Shown here one piece after another: positions 20,186 to 31,000 of a stretch of 64,000 nucleotides of DNA. Source of the stretch: Anomaloglossus baeobatrachus (taxonomy: Eukaryota > Chordata > Amphibia > Anura > Aromobatidae). How positions within the stretch are numbered: position 1 is the first letter of the stretch; each line of letters starts with the position of its first letter. Position numbers and translations under genes: made by a program. Location of the stretch: positions 248,001-312,000 of the forward strand of contig NW_027442066.1 of NCBI RefSeq assembly GCF_048569485.1, written 5' to 3'. Under the pieces are notes generated by a model. That model was not told the origin of the DNA and did no database searches. It saw nothing but the letters and a program-made list of their open reading frames with translations.

Positions 20186-20640
20186 AAGCATTTTTGTGGG
20201 TTCGGATATTCAGAAACCCATGAATGAAGGATGACGTGTTTTAAACAATAATGAAAACTGTTGAAAAAAGGGCTTGGGACTCTTTGAAAGAAGCAATAAA
20301 TACGTTTCTAGGTAACAACAAAGAATCAAAATTTAAGTCCATCGTGGAGAACATGCTGAAACGTTTCAAAGCCTTGGGTTGTCTAATGAATTTGAAGTTA
20401 CATTTTTTACATTCCTATTTGGACTACTTGTCTGAAAACCTTGGTGCTGGTGGGAAGAACAAGAAGGTTTTCATCGGAATATCAAGGAGATGGAACGACG
20501 ATACCAAAGTAAATGAAACGTGAACATGATTGCCGGATGCTTCACAGAGAAGATCCACAGGCCTTCTATAAGAGAAAAGGGGGATCTAGAGAAAAGGAAA
20601 AAGTGCAAGAATAAATTTCTAATAAAGTTGCAGAATGACT

Positions 20641-20875
20641 GTACAATAAATAAATGTATTTTATATATAAAATTGTGAATATTTTTGGTTACAATAAGTA
20701 TTTTTCTTGTTCATGTCACTTGTATGTAACTTCACACATGGATTGTACAAAATCAATATTTGATGGTTAAAAAAAAATATTTATTTTTTTTTTTAAATCA
20801 GGACATTAGAAAACATAATAATCAGTCACTGGATTTGAAGTTTCATAAACCAAAATTTTACATAGCTGTGTAATT
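20641..20875. other. AT-rich spacer
   Basis: Low-complexity AT-rich sequence with A and T homopolymers around 20768-20795. No gene is visible. Confidence 0.5.
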
Positions 20876-21569
20876 TGTCGGGCACCCACCGACAATAGAA
20901 TAGCGCCAGATTTAGGAAGCTGGCTGAGGTCTGCAAAGTCTGTAGCCAGGTGACAAAATTGTCCAACCTGGGTTTCTTCCTTAAGTAGTCTCTGGTATGA
21001 TGATATGGTATAATCCTGGCAGCCGGAGTCGAAATCCCTAGATTGCGGTTATGATCTCCAATCGGAATTGGAGCCCCTAGATTGAAGCCATGTAGCCAAG
21101 TGATCCTCTAGTTGAAGCCAAAGTCCCTAGACCGAGTCCACAAGGCATCCTGGTTCTGATCCCCTAGCCAGCTCCTAAGAGCTTAGACTAGATCATGCAA
21201 CATCCATCAACAACCTGGTGACTCCAAGAAGTCCCCTTTTATAGCCATAACCTTCCCTTAGGATATACTGTGCCCTTATCAGATTGGTTGTACAAGGTTG
21301 CTTCTCTTATTGGATGGATTTCAAGCTGCATGGATAATGTTCATTTAAATGATGTGGATAGAAAGACTGAAGATATCTACATGTAGTCTGAAATCCATCA
21401 TGAATCAATACTATTTTACACAGTCATAAGCAGCCCATGGGCATTCACCTGCATTCAAACCAATAACAGCTCATAGACCAGACAATCCATCTACCACTGG
21501 ACCAAAGACAGGAAGTTAAATCCACTGCCTGCGGTAACCAACTTAATCCTATAGGCTACTCACACAACA
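20876..21569 (-). mobile_element. Probable LTR, reverse orientation
   Basis: The left edge reads TGTCGGGCACCC. On the minus strand a GCTATAAAAGGGG promoter box lies at about 21235-21247. The right edge may be at CACACAACA (21569). Internal direct repeats of CCCTAGA with TTGAAGCCA-like context occur at 21040-21145. Such a promoter in a non-coding block with TG...CA-like ends suggests an LTR. It is duplicated at 55732-56251 in a shorter form. No target duplication was identified. Confidence 0.4.
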
Positions 21570-21678
21570 AACCCAACAGAAAGGAAAAAAACATGGCTTC
21601 GATTATCCATCCAATGAAAACGCATAACCATTGTGAGCCATTGGACAATGCAATTGGACACTTGGTGACATGGTGCAC
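21570..21678. other. Spacer between LTR-like repeat and PLE fragment
   Basis: No gene or structured repeat recognised. Confidence 0.4.
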
Positions 21679-22023
21679 GGCCCAATGAATCAAGTCTTTA
21701 CTTCATATTCACGGTTTAAGCCCTTGGGTTCTAATGTGCCCAGAGTACATATCCAGAAAGATTCTCTTTCTTTGAGCTAAACACAAGTCAACAATACATT
21801 GTAAGCAGATTCTATTACCAGTCCCACACCATTTTGTGACGCATAATCACACAGTGATCCAATTAAGATTCCAAGTCATCGAACATGTCCAAGCCATACG
21901 CAGAGGAGGCAATAGAATTAGGAAGCTCAAAGAAAGGGAATCTTTCTGGATATATACTCTGGGCACATTGGAACCCAAAGGCTTAAACCATGAATATGAA
22001 GTACAGACTTGATTCATTGGGCC
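21679..22023. repeat. 100-bp inverted repeat made of PLE coding sequence
   Basis: 21679-21778 and 21924-22023 are reverse complements with few mismatches, separated by 145 bp. The right arm is the end of the PLE endonuclease reading. The left arm is the same sequence turned round, so a second PLE copy or a local inverted duplication was involved. The same structure is kept in D' (56361-56705). Confidence 0.8.
21855..22012 (+). pseudogene. Penelope-like element, C-terminal end of the GIY-YIG endonuclease region
   Basis: The plus-strand reading contains FQVIEHVQAIRRGGNRIRKL followed by KERESFWIYTLGTLEPKGLN and a stop shortly after. The pattern KRExFWIxxLxTLxPxGLN is the usual end of PLE polyproteins. 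The RT and the GIY-YIG signature itself are absent, so this is a 5'-truncated copy. The non-coding sequence downstream, up to the hammerhead-like motif at 25222, could be its terminal repeat. Copy at 56537-56694. Confidence 0.6.
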
Positions 22024-23256
22024 ATGCATGGACATAATGGACATAATTCTAATAGGCAGGACAGGTAATAAGGAGCACAAGTTATATGCTAAAATGTGTT
22101 GTGTGACAAGACAGACACAGGAAAGGACATGATAACAGGTGTAGGGACCAACAAGGTGAGACAAGGGGTATCAGGATAGGGTCAAGTAGGTATGAATGTA
22201 GTAATGGGGCAGGCATAGAGAATTGTATGTGAATGTGAATTACAATAAATCACTAAGGAAAGGAATATGTGAGTGTGTGCCTAATGTAAACTAATATTGT
22301 ACTGGCAAAATTATAGATGGAAAGGGAGAAGGGGAGGGGGGAGAGAGGAGGCTGTAATTGACTACAAGGGTATGAGTTATGAGTGATCATAGGGATAGTG
22401 TTACATAAGTGGAAATACCTATGGAGGACCGGATGTGTAAGCGCATACCTTATACAAACCTATAGAGTGCTGATGGGTGAGAGTGTGATGTTAGATATAA
22501 GACATCCTATAGTGAATAGTGAGCCGTAATCAAGTGCAACAGGGATATTTCACGTGACTATGGGAACCTGGAAGGTAAAGAAAGGGGAGAAAAAACTGTT
22601 AGACAAGGTAATCAGACATAATGTAACCAGTTGATCAGACATGATCACCTGGTTTGAGACCCCCTGCCTTACACTATATAGATATCATGTTCATTCCCCA
22701 TCTATCTTGCTCAGGAGAGCATCTCCCTCCCCCGGCACCAAGAGCAGCTCATACTGAATTGTTACATTGACTAGTAACACTGCACACAGAAATGCACCTT
22801 AATATTCCACTGTTAACCCTTTCCTCCCAGCAGTAACACACAACTCCTCACCTTGATATCATGGTGATTTATGGTCAGAATGACTTCAATGCGATCAGTG
22901 ATTTCTATTCTAGCTCTGCTCACATAGATTTTATATCCACACTCAACTATAGGCCGTTCTTCATATTTTGGGGGCTTTTAGTCAGATATACTAGTTTGTG
23001 CCTGTATAATATTGGTGTAGATGGGAGTGTAGGGCATGGGTTACATGGCACTGTGGTGGAATACTGATGGGAGGTATTGGTGCTGTGTTTGATGCTTCTA
23101 CTGGGTATTTTCCTACAAATACTGGAACAGCTCACTGCTTAGAATGATCCTTCCCAGCTCTATAATATATTATATATACCCCACAATGCAGGCTCACACA
23201 CACATTTGTCTCAAGTGTGTTGTAGGGACACAGATACAGTCTTGGTCATGTGACTA
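22024..23256. other. Non-coding duplicated sequence
   Basis: No gene recognised. A purine-rich patch is at 22325-22350. From 22665 on it is the inverted counterpart of A (3338-4155). The ribozyme insertion found in A is absent here: the uninterrupted target reads TTACATTGACTAGTAAC near 22763-22779. Confidence 0.5.
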
Positions 23257-23829
23257 AAGGCTACTTTACACACTGCGATATCGGTCCCGATATCGCTAGT
23301 GTGGGTACCTGCCCCCATCTGTTGCGCGACACGGGCAAATCGTTGCCCATGCCGCACAACACCGACCAGACCCGTCACACATACTTACCTGCCCGGCGAC
23401 GTCGCTGTGTCCGGCGAACCGCCTCCTTTCTAAGGGGGCGGTCCGTGCGGCGTCACAGCGACGTCACTGAGCGACGGCCCAATAGCAGCGGAGGGGCGGA
23501 GATGAGTGGCCGGAACATCCCGCCCACCTCCTTCCTTCCTCATAGCGGCTGGGAGGCAGGTAAGGAGAGGTTCCTCGTTTCTGCGGTGTCACACGGAGCG
23601 ATGTGTGCTACCGCAGGAGCGACGAACTACATCGTTACTGCTGCAGTAACGATAATCGAGAATGGAGACCCATGTCACCGATGAGCGATTTTGCACGTTT
23701 TTGCAACGATGCAAAATCGCTCATCGGTATCACACGCAGCAACATCGCTAATGCGGCCGGATGTGCGTCACAAATTCCGTGACCCCAACGACTCCGCATT
23801 AGCGATGTCGCAGCGTGTAAAGCCCCCTT
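23257..23829. mobile_element. MITE, copy in segment D
   Basis: Inverted relative to 2764-3337, with the same ends and the same two hairpins. Length 573 bp. It was duplicated with its segment and not inserted separately. Confidence 0.75.
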
Positions 23830-25650
23830 TAGTGGGAGTGGTGTACAGGGTCTTAGCAGTAAAGAGTATTCCATATTTCTGCCAGATACCCACAGAGATA
23901 TTGAAATCTGAAAAAAGAGACTTCTGCTCATTGAAGGTAAGAACTACTCACATAGCGTTCAACTCCACAGCAAACGAGTGCTCTAGCACTGGCATCTCAG
24001 CAGGGATATTCCCCTACTACACATGTGTGTCTAGGTCACTGTGACAGTTTACAGGACATAACTCAGGGCACCTAGACAGAAGGCAGAGGGACTACTTTCT
24101 ATTTCTGGTGTAGAGCATATATATATATTTATACTATTACATGGGACACATGTACCTTGTATTACCATTATTCGCTGTATATGAACCCCTTTTCTCCGGG
24201 CATTATTTGTCTATAGCATTTTTCACGAACCTGAGGCAACTGAGAACCCTTCAGTGAAGGAATTCCACTAACCCTCACAATACCTACCAGGGGCCTCCCT
24301 GCAGTAACTCAGGTAGTTGTACCCATTCTCTTTCCGCATTCTATGTGTTCTTCTTCTTTCTTCTTTTTTTTCTTTTTTCTTCTTTTTATTTCTATCATGT
24401 AGTTCAGGGGTTTATAGATATATGTCCTGCATCTCATATTTCCTTTAGTGGTGCTTCTTACCCATTCTCATATCATTTACCCTAGTATTTCATGATCCTG
24501 AGGCGACTGAGAACCCTTTAATAAAGGAATCCTTTTTCACCTGAATTGTCAAGTGATACTTACCAGTGACTATCACGTAATGTTACAGGTAGTTCCATTT
24601 TCTTCCTCTTCTTTCTCTCCTTTCTTCTTTGTCACACGGTCCATTGTGTTATAGCCCACGTGTCATGATAACACTTGTACCATCTTTTCATTTAGATTCC
24701 ACCTACAATTATTTACCGATTCCAGTTCTGGAATAGGCTTTCATCATCTACTCACTAGAATTCTCAAGTTCATAAGGTACTGAGACATATACATGTTCAC
24801 ACCATTATAAAGAACAAAGTATAAACATTGAGGTTTTTCTCACACCCATGTTCCTGTGTTCTTTGATATGATATGTGTTCATTTCCTTCACTATATAGGA
24901 TTGCAAGTTTTCCATTTGTACCTTAATGGCAATGACGCTATACAATTGAACACATATCATCCTGTTATCCATATAGGTGTGTATTTACCTGCTTGACTAT
25001 TTTTGGTTGTTTGATCCAGAATGTTTCTCCAGATAGGTCATGTGGAAATTTTCTTTCCTCAGTACAAATGTTTTCACTATGGCTTTGGAAAATTTTTTTG
25101 TATGTGCATCATGGTCATTTGACCCATTGTACTCTCAAGTAGCAATATATTGTACTGTTATGTTGTACTATGTACTAATTACGTGTTTATATGGTTTTGT
25201 AACCCTTTATGATCTTAGATAACTTTATCCTTGATAAAGACCTAAAAACAAGCTCGAAACGTTGGATGAATTATCCTTTTGCACAAATAAAGAATTTTCA
25301 GCATTCTAAGAGTTCTTTTCTTACGTTATTGATCACTATAGTGTGCCAGAGCTATTTCTATTGAATTGACTCTTATTTTTTCTGAGCACCTGCTATATAC
25401 ACAGTGAGCCAGACATATTCAATTTTCATTCAGAAGGCAGAGGGAAGCCTTAGCAGCTGAGCCTATATCTTGGCTTGTGAGCATTAGAACAGGCCGGCGA
25501 TTACAGGGTAACATGAAAAATGTCCAGCTTGCATTATGACTAGAACATGACAATATCCTTTTAAGTACTAACCTATGATGCGTTCCTAAGTAGTTGATGT
25601 TATATGTTCTACATTTCATTTTCTGCATACTTTACAAGTAGTAGAATTTG
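23830..25650 (+). mobile_element. PLE terminal/non-coding region, copy in segment D
   Basis: Inverted counterpart of 926-2763. It contains the tandemly duplicated block with GAGAACCCTT (about 24240-24330 and 24500-24595), a pyrimidine-rich TTCTTC/TTTTTC tract at 24349-24392, and the hammerhead-like motif followed by AAATAAAG near 25285. Confidence 0.45.
25222..25270 (+). ncRNA. Degenerate hammerhead-like motif (segment D)
   Basis: Plus-strand TTGATAA, AGACC, GCTCGAAACGTTGG. The core order is hammerhead-like, but the first box deviates at two positions, as in the other three copies. Confidence 0.4.
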
Positions 25651-25661
25651 CTTTGATATAG

Positions 25662-25929
25662 GCAACTGGATTTTCACAATGAAAAGGCAAAGGATAACGC
25701 CCGAAAAAGACGCCATACATTATGTCAGTGCCATCACTGACAAACCTGGATTGACCATGAAATACATCAATCCCCTTAAAGGTGAGTTAAAACAAGTTTT
25801 AACTAAATTGCCTTAATATTGTCATGCATTAGAATGACTGTCTTAGGTAATGATAAATATTTTCTACAGGAAGAGGAGTGTTTGCTGAAACTGAAATCGA
25901 AAAAGGGAGTTTTGTTGCAGAATATCGAG
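25662..25929 (+). pseudogene. KMT5A-like SET exon pair, copy in segment D
   Basis: Exon-like blocks 25662-25781 and 25870-25929 with TATAG and TTTTCTACAG acceptors and GTGAGT and GTGAGC donors, all canonical. The encoded peptides are those of 658-925 (ATG at 25679; GRGVFAETEIEKGSFVAEYRG in the second block). The 88-bp intron is short for a vertebrate. After the second donor the sequence turns into Gypsy integrase within about ten bases, so no further SET exon follows. Confidence 0.55.
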
Positions 25930-25938
25930 GTGAGCTCA

Positions 25939-26116
25939 CGTATGCACTTACGATGGTAGACAACTACTCGAGATTTATGGTTGTGGTACAAGTCAAAGAT
26001 CTAATGGCCCATACTGCAGCGAAGGTCTTCCAAGCACACTTATGCAGACCTCATGGCTACTCAGAGAGAGTCCTCACAGATCAAGGCACTGCCTTTGAAG
26101 CGGAAATCTTCAAGTG
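25939..26116 (+). mobile_element. Gypsy-type integrase fossil, shortened copy
   Basis: Inverted counterpart of the upper part of 400-650: it keeps the DNYSR block and the TDQGTAFEAEIF block, then is joined to the LINE scrap. Broken. Confidence 0.7.
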
Positions 26117-26222
26117 ATTTATAGAGGGTTAACAATACGTTGGGATCACCGGATCTAATCTCCCTTTTTATACACCCTAAAATCTTGTTTGCTTTAGAAT
26201 AAACAATAACATCATAAAGGTA
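26117..26222 (-). mobile_element. LINE RT C-terminal scrap, inverted copy
   Basis: Reverse complement of about 247-362. It ends where the truncated hAT begins at 26227. Confidence 0.55.
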
Positions 26223-26303
26223 TAAGATGACGCCATTATTAGCGTCACCATACCGCTACTCTGCCTTCTAAAACGGTCTCTGCTCAAAACCAAACATGAT
26301 GCA

Positions 26304-27299
26304 TTGCAGGCGGAGCGCGATGAGTTGCAGCAAGAAACAGTAGTGGGTGTGGGTGATAACACACAGCCCAGCCTCGTCTCATCACAACGTGCAGTGGAGG
26401 ACTATGACGAGGAGGAGGATGAAGACATGGAGCAAATCTCCGGCCAAATTGAGGATATGACATGCACACCAGTCATATCCTCGGTTCAGCGTGGCTGGCC
26501 AGAGGACAGGGTAGATGAGGAGGAGGAGGAGGAGGAGGAGGACAGCATGTTCAGTCAACGTGTTGGTCAGGCTACTGAAGTCCTGGCTGTTAAGAGTCTG
26601 GCGCACATGGCTGACTTTATGGTAAGCTGCCTGTCTCGTGACCCTCGCTTTAAGAACATCTTGGCCGACAATCATTACTGGTTGGTAACACTGTTAGACC
26701 CACGCTACAAGGAGAACTTTATGTCTCTTATTCCCGAGGCGGAGAGGTCAACCAAAATGCAGCAGTTCCGGAAGGCCATAGTCACGGAAGTAGGCAAAGC
26801 ATTCCCCTCACAAAACGCTAGCGGCATAGGTCAGGAATCAGTGGACAACCAAGGCGTACAGCCGAGAGAGGCACAAGTCCAATCCGCCAGAGATAGGGGA
26901 ACAGTCTTTAAGATGTGGGACAGTTTTCTCAGCCCCTCACGTACCACAGCCCCTGAGGTGCGGGGTAGTGCCACAAGAAATCCTAAGTTTGCCCAGATGC
27001 TCAAGGAGTACCTTGCAGATCGAACAACTGTACTCCGACATTCCTCTGTGCCTTACAATTATTGGGTATCCAAGGTGGACACGTGGCATGAATTGGCTCT
27101 CTACGCCTTGGAAGTCCTGGCCTGCCCTGCCGCTAGCGTTTTGTCAGAGCGTGTTTTTAGTGCCGCAGGTGGAATCATTACAGATAAACGCACCCGCCTG
27201 TCAACTGAAAATGCTGACAGGCTGACTCTGATCAAGATGAACAAGGGTTGGATTGGGCCACACTTCACCACACCACCAGCAAATGAGAGCGGAATTTAA
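26304..27299 (+). pseudogene. hAT transposase, C-terminal third
   Basis: Open over 331 codons and co-linear with residues about 784-1114 of the intact protein. It includes the Glu-rich stretch, LVTLLDPRYKENFMSLIPEAE and the full hATC dimerisation domain (LACPAASVLSERVFSAAGG ... RLSTENADRLTLIKMNKGW). The BED finger and both recognisable catalytic aspartates are missing, so it cannot catalyse transposition. A dominant-negative partner role is conceivable if it were expressed, but no promoter is seen. The first methionine is simply the first one downstream of the breakpoint. Confidence 0.85.
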
Positions 27300-27529
27300 A
27301 GTTTGTAACGGGAATTTGCCATGTACCTCCAGTCACCCATGGGTACACACTTCTGGACTTTGGATAATCGCTGGACTGCTCCTCCTTCTCCTCATGCGCC
27401 ACCATGATGACCGTTACAAGAGTTAGGCCTTTGTTTCAGGTATACCCCCAGTGGTAAATTTTTTCGCCCATTCTTTGCAGAATGGACATTACAACGACAG
27501 GAGACCCGCTCCTTTGCAATGGGAACAAT

Positions 27530-28032
27530 GTTTTGAGGCCCTCATGCACGTCTCTATGCAGGGACAACGTGGAGCCTCCCAATTTTTGGCTGCCCTGCCA
27601 AAGGGCTATACTATAATACACCCACTTCCTGACAATGGACACTTAATGTTTTGAGGCCCTCATGCACGTCTCTATCCAGGGACAACGTGGAGCCTCCCAA
27701 TTTTTGGCTGCCCTGCCAAAGGGCTATACTACAAAAGACCCACTTCCTGACAATGGACACTTAATGTTTTGAGGCCCTCATGCACGTCTCTATCCAGGGA
27801 CAACGTGGAGCCTCCCAATTTTTGGCTGCCCTGCCTAAGGGCTATACTATAATACACCCACTTCCTGACAATGGACACTTAATGTTTTGAGGCCCTCATG
27901 CACGTCTCTATCCAGGGACAACGTGGAGCCTCCCAATTTTTGGCTGCCCTGCCAAAGGGCTATACTACAAAAGACCCACTTCCTGACAATGGACACTTAA
28001 TGTTTTGAGGCCCTCATGCACGTCTCTATCCA
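27530..28032 (+). repeat. 118-bp tandem repeats of the truncated hAT (about 4.3 units)
   Basis: ATGTTTTGAGGCCCTCATGC recurs at 27530, 27648, 27766, 27884 and 28002, every 118 bp. Units alternate between CTATAATACACCC and CTACAAAAGACCC forms. Same repeat as 40345-42140. Confidence 0.95.
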
Positions 28033-31000
28033 TGGATTTGGAGCATGGAGACGATTATCTCGGGATTGCAAGATAACCAAACAAAACTTTTAGTGGATTT
28101 CTACTTATTTTATTAAATATCATCTCCACCAAACAGGACAAGCTTGCATCTGTTATAGTTTTGGAGAAAAATGTGTTCATTTCATGTATGCGCGAAATGC
28201 CTTAAAAATGGCTTTAAAATGGATTTGGAGCATGGAGACGATTATCTCGGGATTGCAAGATAACCAAACAAAACTTTTAGTGGATTTCTACTTATTTTAT
28301 TAAATATCATCTCCACCAAACAGGACAAGCTTGCATCTGTTATAGTTTTGGAGAAAAATGTGTTCATTTCATGTATGCGCGAAATGCCTTAAAAATGGCT
28401 TTAAAATGGATTTGGAGCATGGAGACGATTATCTCGGGATTGCAAGATAACCAAACAAAACTTTTAGTGGATTTCTACTTATTTTATTAAATATCATCTC
28501 CACCAAACAGGACAAGCTTGCATCTGTTATAGTTTTGGAGAAAAATGTGTTCATTTCATGTATGCGCGAAATGCCTTAAAAATGGCTTTAAAATGGATTT
28601 GGAGCATGGAGACGATTATCTCGGGATTGCAAGATAACCAAACAAAACTTTTAGTGGATTTCTACTTATTTTATTAAATATCATCTCCACCAAACAGGAC
28701 AAGCTTGCATCTGTTATAGTTTTGGAGAAAAATGTGTTCATTTCATGTATGCGCGAAATGCCTTAAAAATGGCTTTAAAATGGATTTGGAGCATGGAGAC
28801 GATTATCTCGGGATTGCAAGATAACCAAACAAAACTTTTAGTGGATTTCTACTTATTTTATTAAATATCATCTCCACCAAACAGGACAAGCTTGCATCTG
28901 TTATAGTTTTGGAGAAAAATGTGTTCATTTCATGTATGCGCGAAATGCCTTAAAAATGGCTTTAAAATGGATTTGGAGCATGGAGACGATTATCTCGGGA
29001 TTGCAAGATAACCAAACAAAACTTTTAGTGGATTTCTACTTATTTTTATTAAATATCATCTCCACCAAACAGGACAAGCTTGCATCTGTTATAGTTTTGG
29101 AGAAAAATGTGTTCATTTCATGTATGCGCGAAATGCCTTAAAAATGGCTTTAAAATGGATTTGGAGCATGGAGACGATTATCTCGGGATTGCAAGATAAC
29201 CAAACAAAACTTTTAGTGGATTTCTACTTATTTTATTAAATATCATCTCCACCAAACAGGACAAGCTTGCATCTGTTATAGTTTTGGAGAAAAATGTGTT
29301 CATTTCATGTATGCGCGAAATGCCTTAAAAATGGCTTTAAAATGGATTTGGAGCATGGAGACGATTATCTCGGGATTGCAAGATAACCAAACAAAACTTT
29401 TAGTGGATTTCTACTTATTTTATTAAATATCATCTCCACCAAACAGGACAAGCTTGCATCTGTTATAGTTTTGGAGAAAAATGTGTTCATTTCATGTATG
29501 CGCGAAATGCCTTAAAAATGGCTTTAAAATGGATTTGGAGCATGGAGACGATTATCTCGGGATTGCAAGATAACCAAACAAAACTTTTACTGGATTTCTA
29601 CTTATTTTATTAAATATCATCTCCACCAAACAGGACAAGCTTGCATCTGTTATAGTTTTGGAGAAAAATGTGTTCATTTCATGTATGCGCGAAATGCCTT
29701 AAAAATGGCTTTAAAATAGATTTGGAGCATGGAGACGATTATCTCGGGATTGCAAGATAACCAAACAAAACTTTTAGTGGATTTCTACTTATTTTATTAA
29801 ATATCATCTCCACCAAACAGGACAAGCTTGCATCTGTTATAGTTTTGGAGAAAAATGTGTTCATTTCATGTATGCGCGAAATGCCTTAAAAATGGCTTTA
29901 AAATGGATTTGGAGCATGGAGACGATTATCTCGGGATTGCAAGATAACCAAACAAAACTTTTAGTGGATTTCTACTTATTTTATTAAATATCATCTCCAC
30001 CAAACAGGACAAGCTTGCATCTGTTATAGTTTTGGAGAAAAATGTGTTCATTTCATGTATGCGCGAAATGCCTTAAAAATGGCTTTAAAATGGATTTGGA
30101 GCATGGAGACGATTATCTCGGGATTGCAAGATAACCAAACAAAACTTTTAGTGGATTTCTACTTATTTTATTAAATATCATCTCCACCAAACAGGACAAG
30201 CTTGCATCTGTTATAGTTTTGGAGAAAAATGTGTTCATTTCATGTATGCGCGAAATGCCTTAAAAATGGCTTTAAAATGGATTTGGAGCATGGAGACGAT
30301 TATCTCGGGATTGCAAGATAACCAAACAAAACTTTTAGTGGATTTCTACTTATTTTATTAAATATCATCTCCACCAAACAGGACAAGCTTGCATCTGTTA
30401 TAGTTTTGGAGAAAAATGTGTTCATTTCATGTATGCGCGAAATGCCTTAAAAATGGCTTTAAAATGGATTTGGAGCATGGAGACGATTATCTCGGGATTG
30501 CAAGATAACCAAACAAAACTTTTAGTGGATTTCTACTTATTTTATTAAATATCATCTCCACCAAACAGGACAAGCTTGCATCTGTTATAGTTTTGGAGAA
30601 AAATGTGTTCATTTCATGTATGCGCGAAATGCCTTAAAAATGGCTTTAAAATGGATTTGGAGCATGGAGACGATTATCTCGGGATTGCAAGATAACCAAA
30701 CAAAACTTTTAGTGGATTTCTACTTATTTTATTAAATATCATCTCCACCAAACAGGACAAGCTTGCATCTGTTATAGTTTTGGAGAAAAATGTGTTCATT
30801 TCATGTATGCGCGAAATGCCTTAAAAATGGCTTTAAAATGGATTTGGAGCATGGAGACGATTATCTCGGGATTGCAAGATAACCAAACAAAACTTTTAGT
30901 GGATTTCTACTTATTTTATTAAATATCATCTCCACCAAACAGGACAAGCTTGCATCTGTTATAGTTTTGGAGAAAAATGTGTTCATTTCATGTATGCGCG

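Larger units (their letters stand above)
17138..20640 (+). pseudogene. Fossil of a conserved multi-copy gene family of unknown function, split by LTR insertions
   Basis: Four islands on the plus strand resemble one protein family that I recall from many animal genomes as uncharacterised multi-copy proteins: 17138-17354 (with SLKAVLLLNGSKYSSV), 18269-18464 (NYKEHGWSICGG and LLGQQGGYIKYPC), 19140-19390 (KVLLPPLHCKLGLMKLFVKAL and YLCTKFQGLSE), and 20186-20640 (FLGNNKESKF, HSYLDYLSENLG). The islands keep the family's order. Between them lie LTR-like insertions. The whole is broken, with several breaks. I do not know the family's function and cannot exclude that it belongs to a mobile element, so I treat it as a fossil. 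The last island is duplicated at 55042-55500. Confidence 0.6.
19434..25650. repeat. Segment D: direct duplicate of 54310-60341
   Basis: Nearly identical to the downstream copy. The offset is 34,856 bp in the left part and 34,682 in the right part, so the copies differ by one net 174-bp indel plus sparse substitutions. The right half (22665-26222) is also the reverse complement of segment A. Low divergence points to a recent duplication or to continuing gene conversion. Confidence 0.9.
26227..28032 (+). mobile_element. 5'-truncated hAT copy abutting the satellite
   Basis: Homologous to 39050-40450 of the intact element and then to its 118-bp array. The left breakpoint joins duplicated segment D to the middle of the transposase gene. 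The right breakpoint cuts a 118-bp unit after CACGTCTCTATCC and passes directly into satellite. No terminal inverted repeat and no target duplication is present at either end, so its edges come from rearrangement. Confidence 0.9.

Noticed and set aside
1-26222. A single giant transposon with A and D as 4-kb terminal inverted repeats
   Set aside because: The interior has no shared transposition or replication gene set, the inverted segments are themselves mosaics of older repeats, and no target duplication is visible. Segmental duplication explains it better.
28932-29141. 69-codon frame in the satellite
   Set aside because: Opened by a single extra T in one monomer; the other monomers do not keep it.
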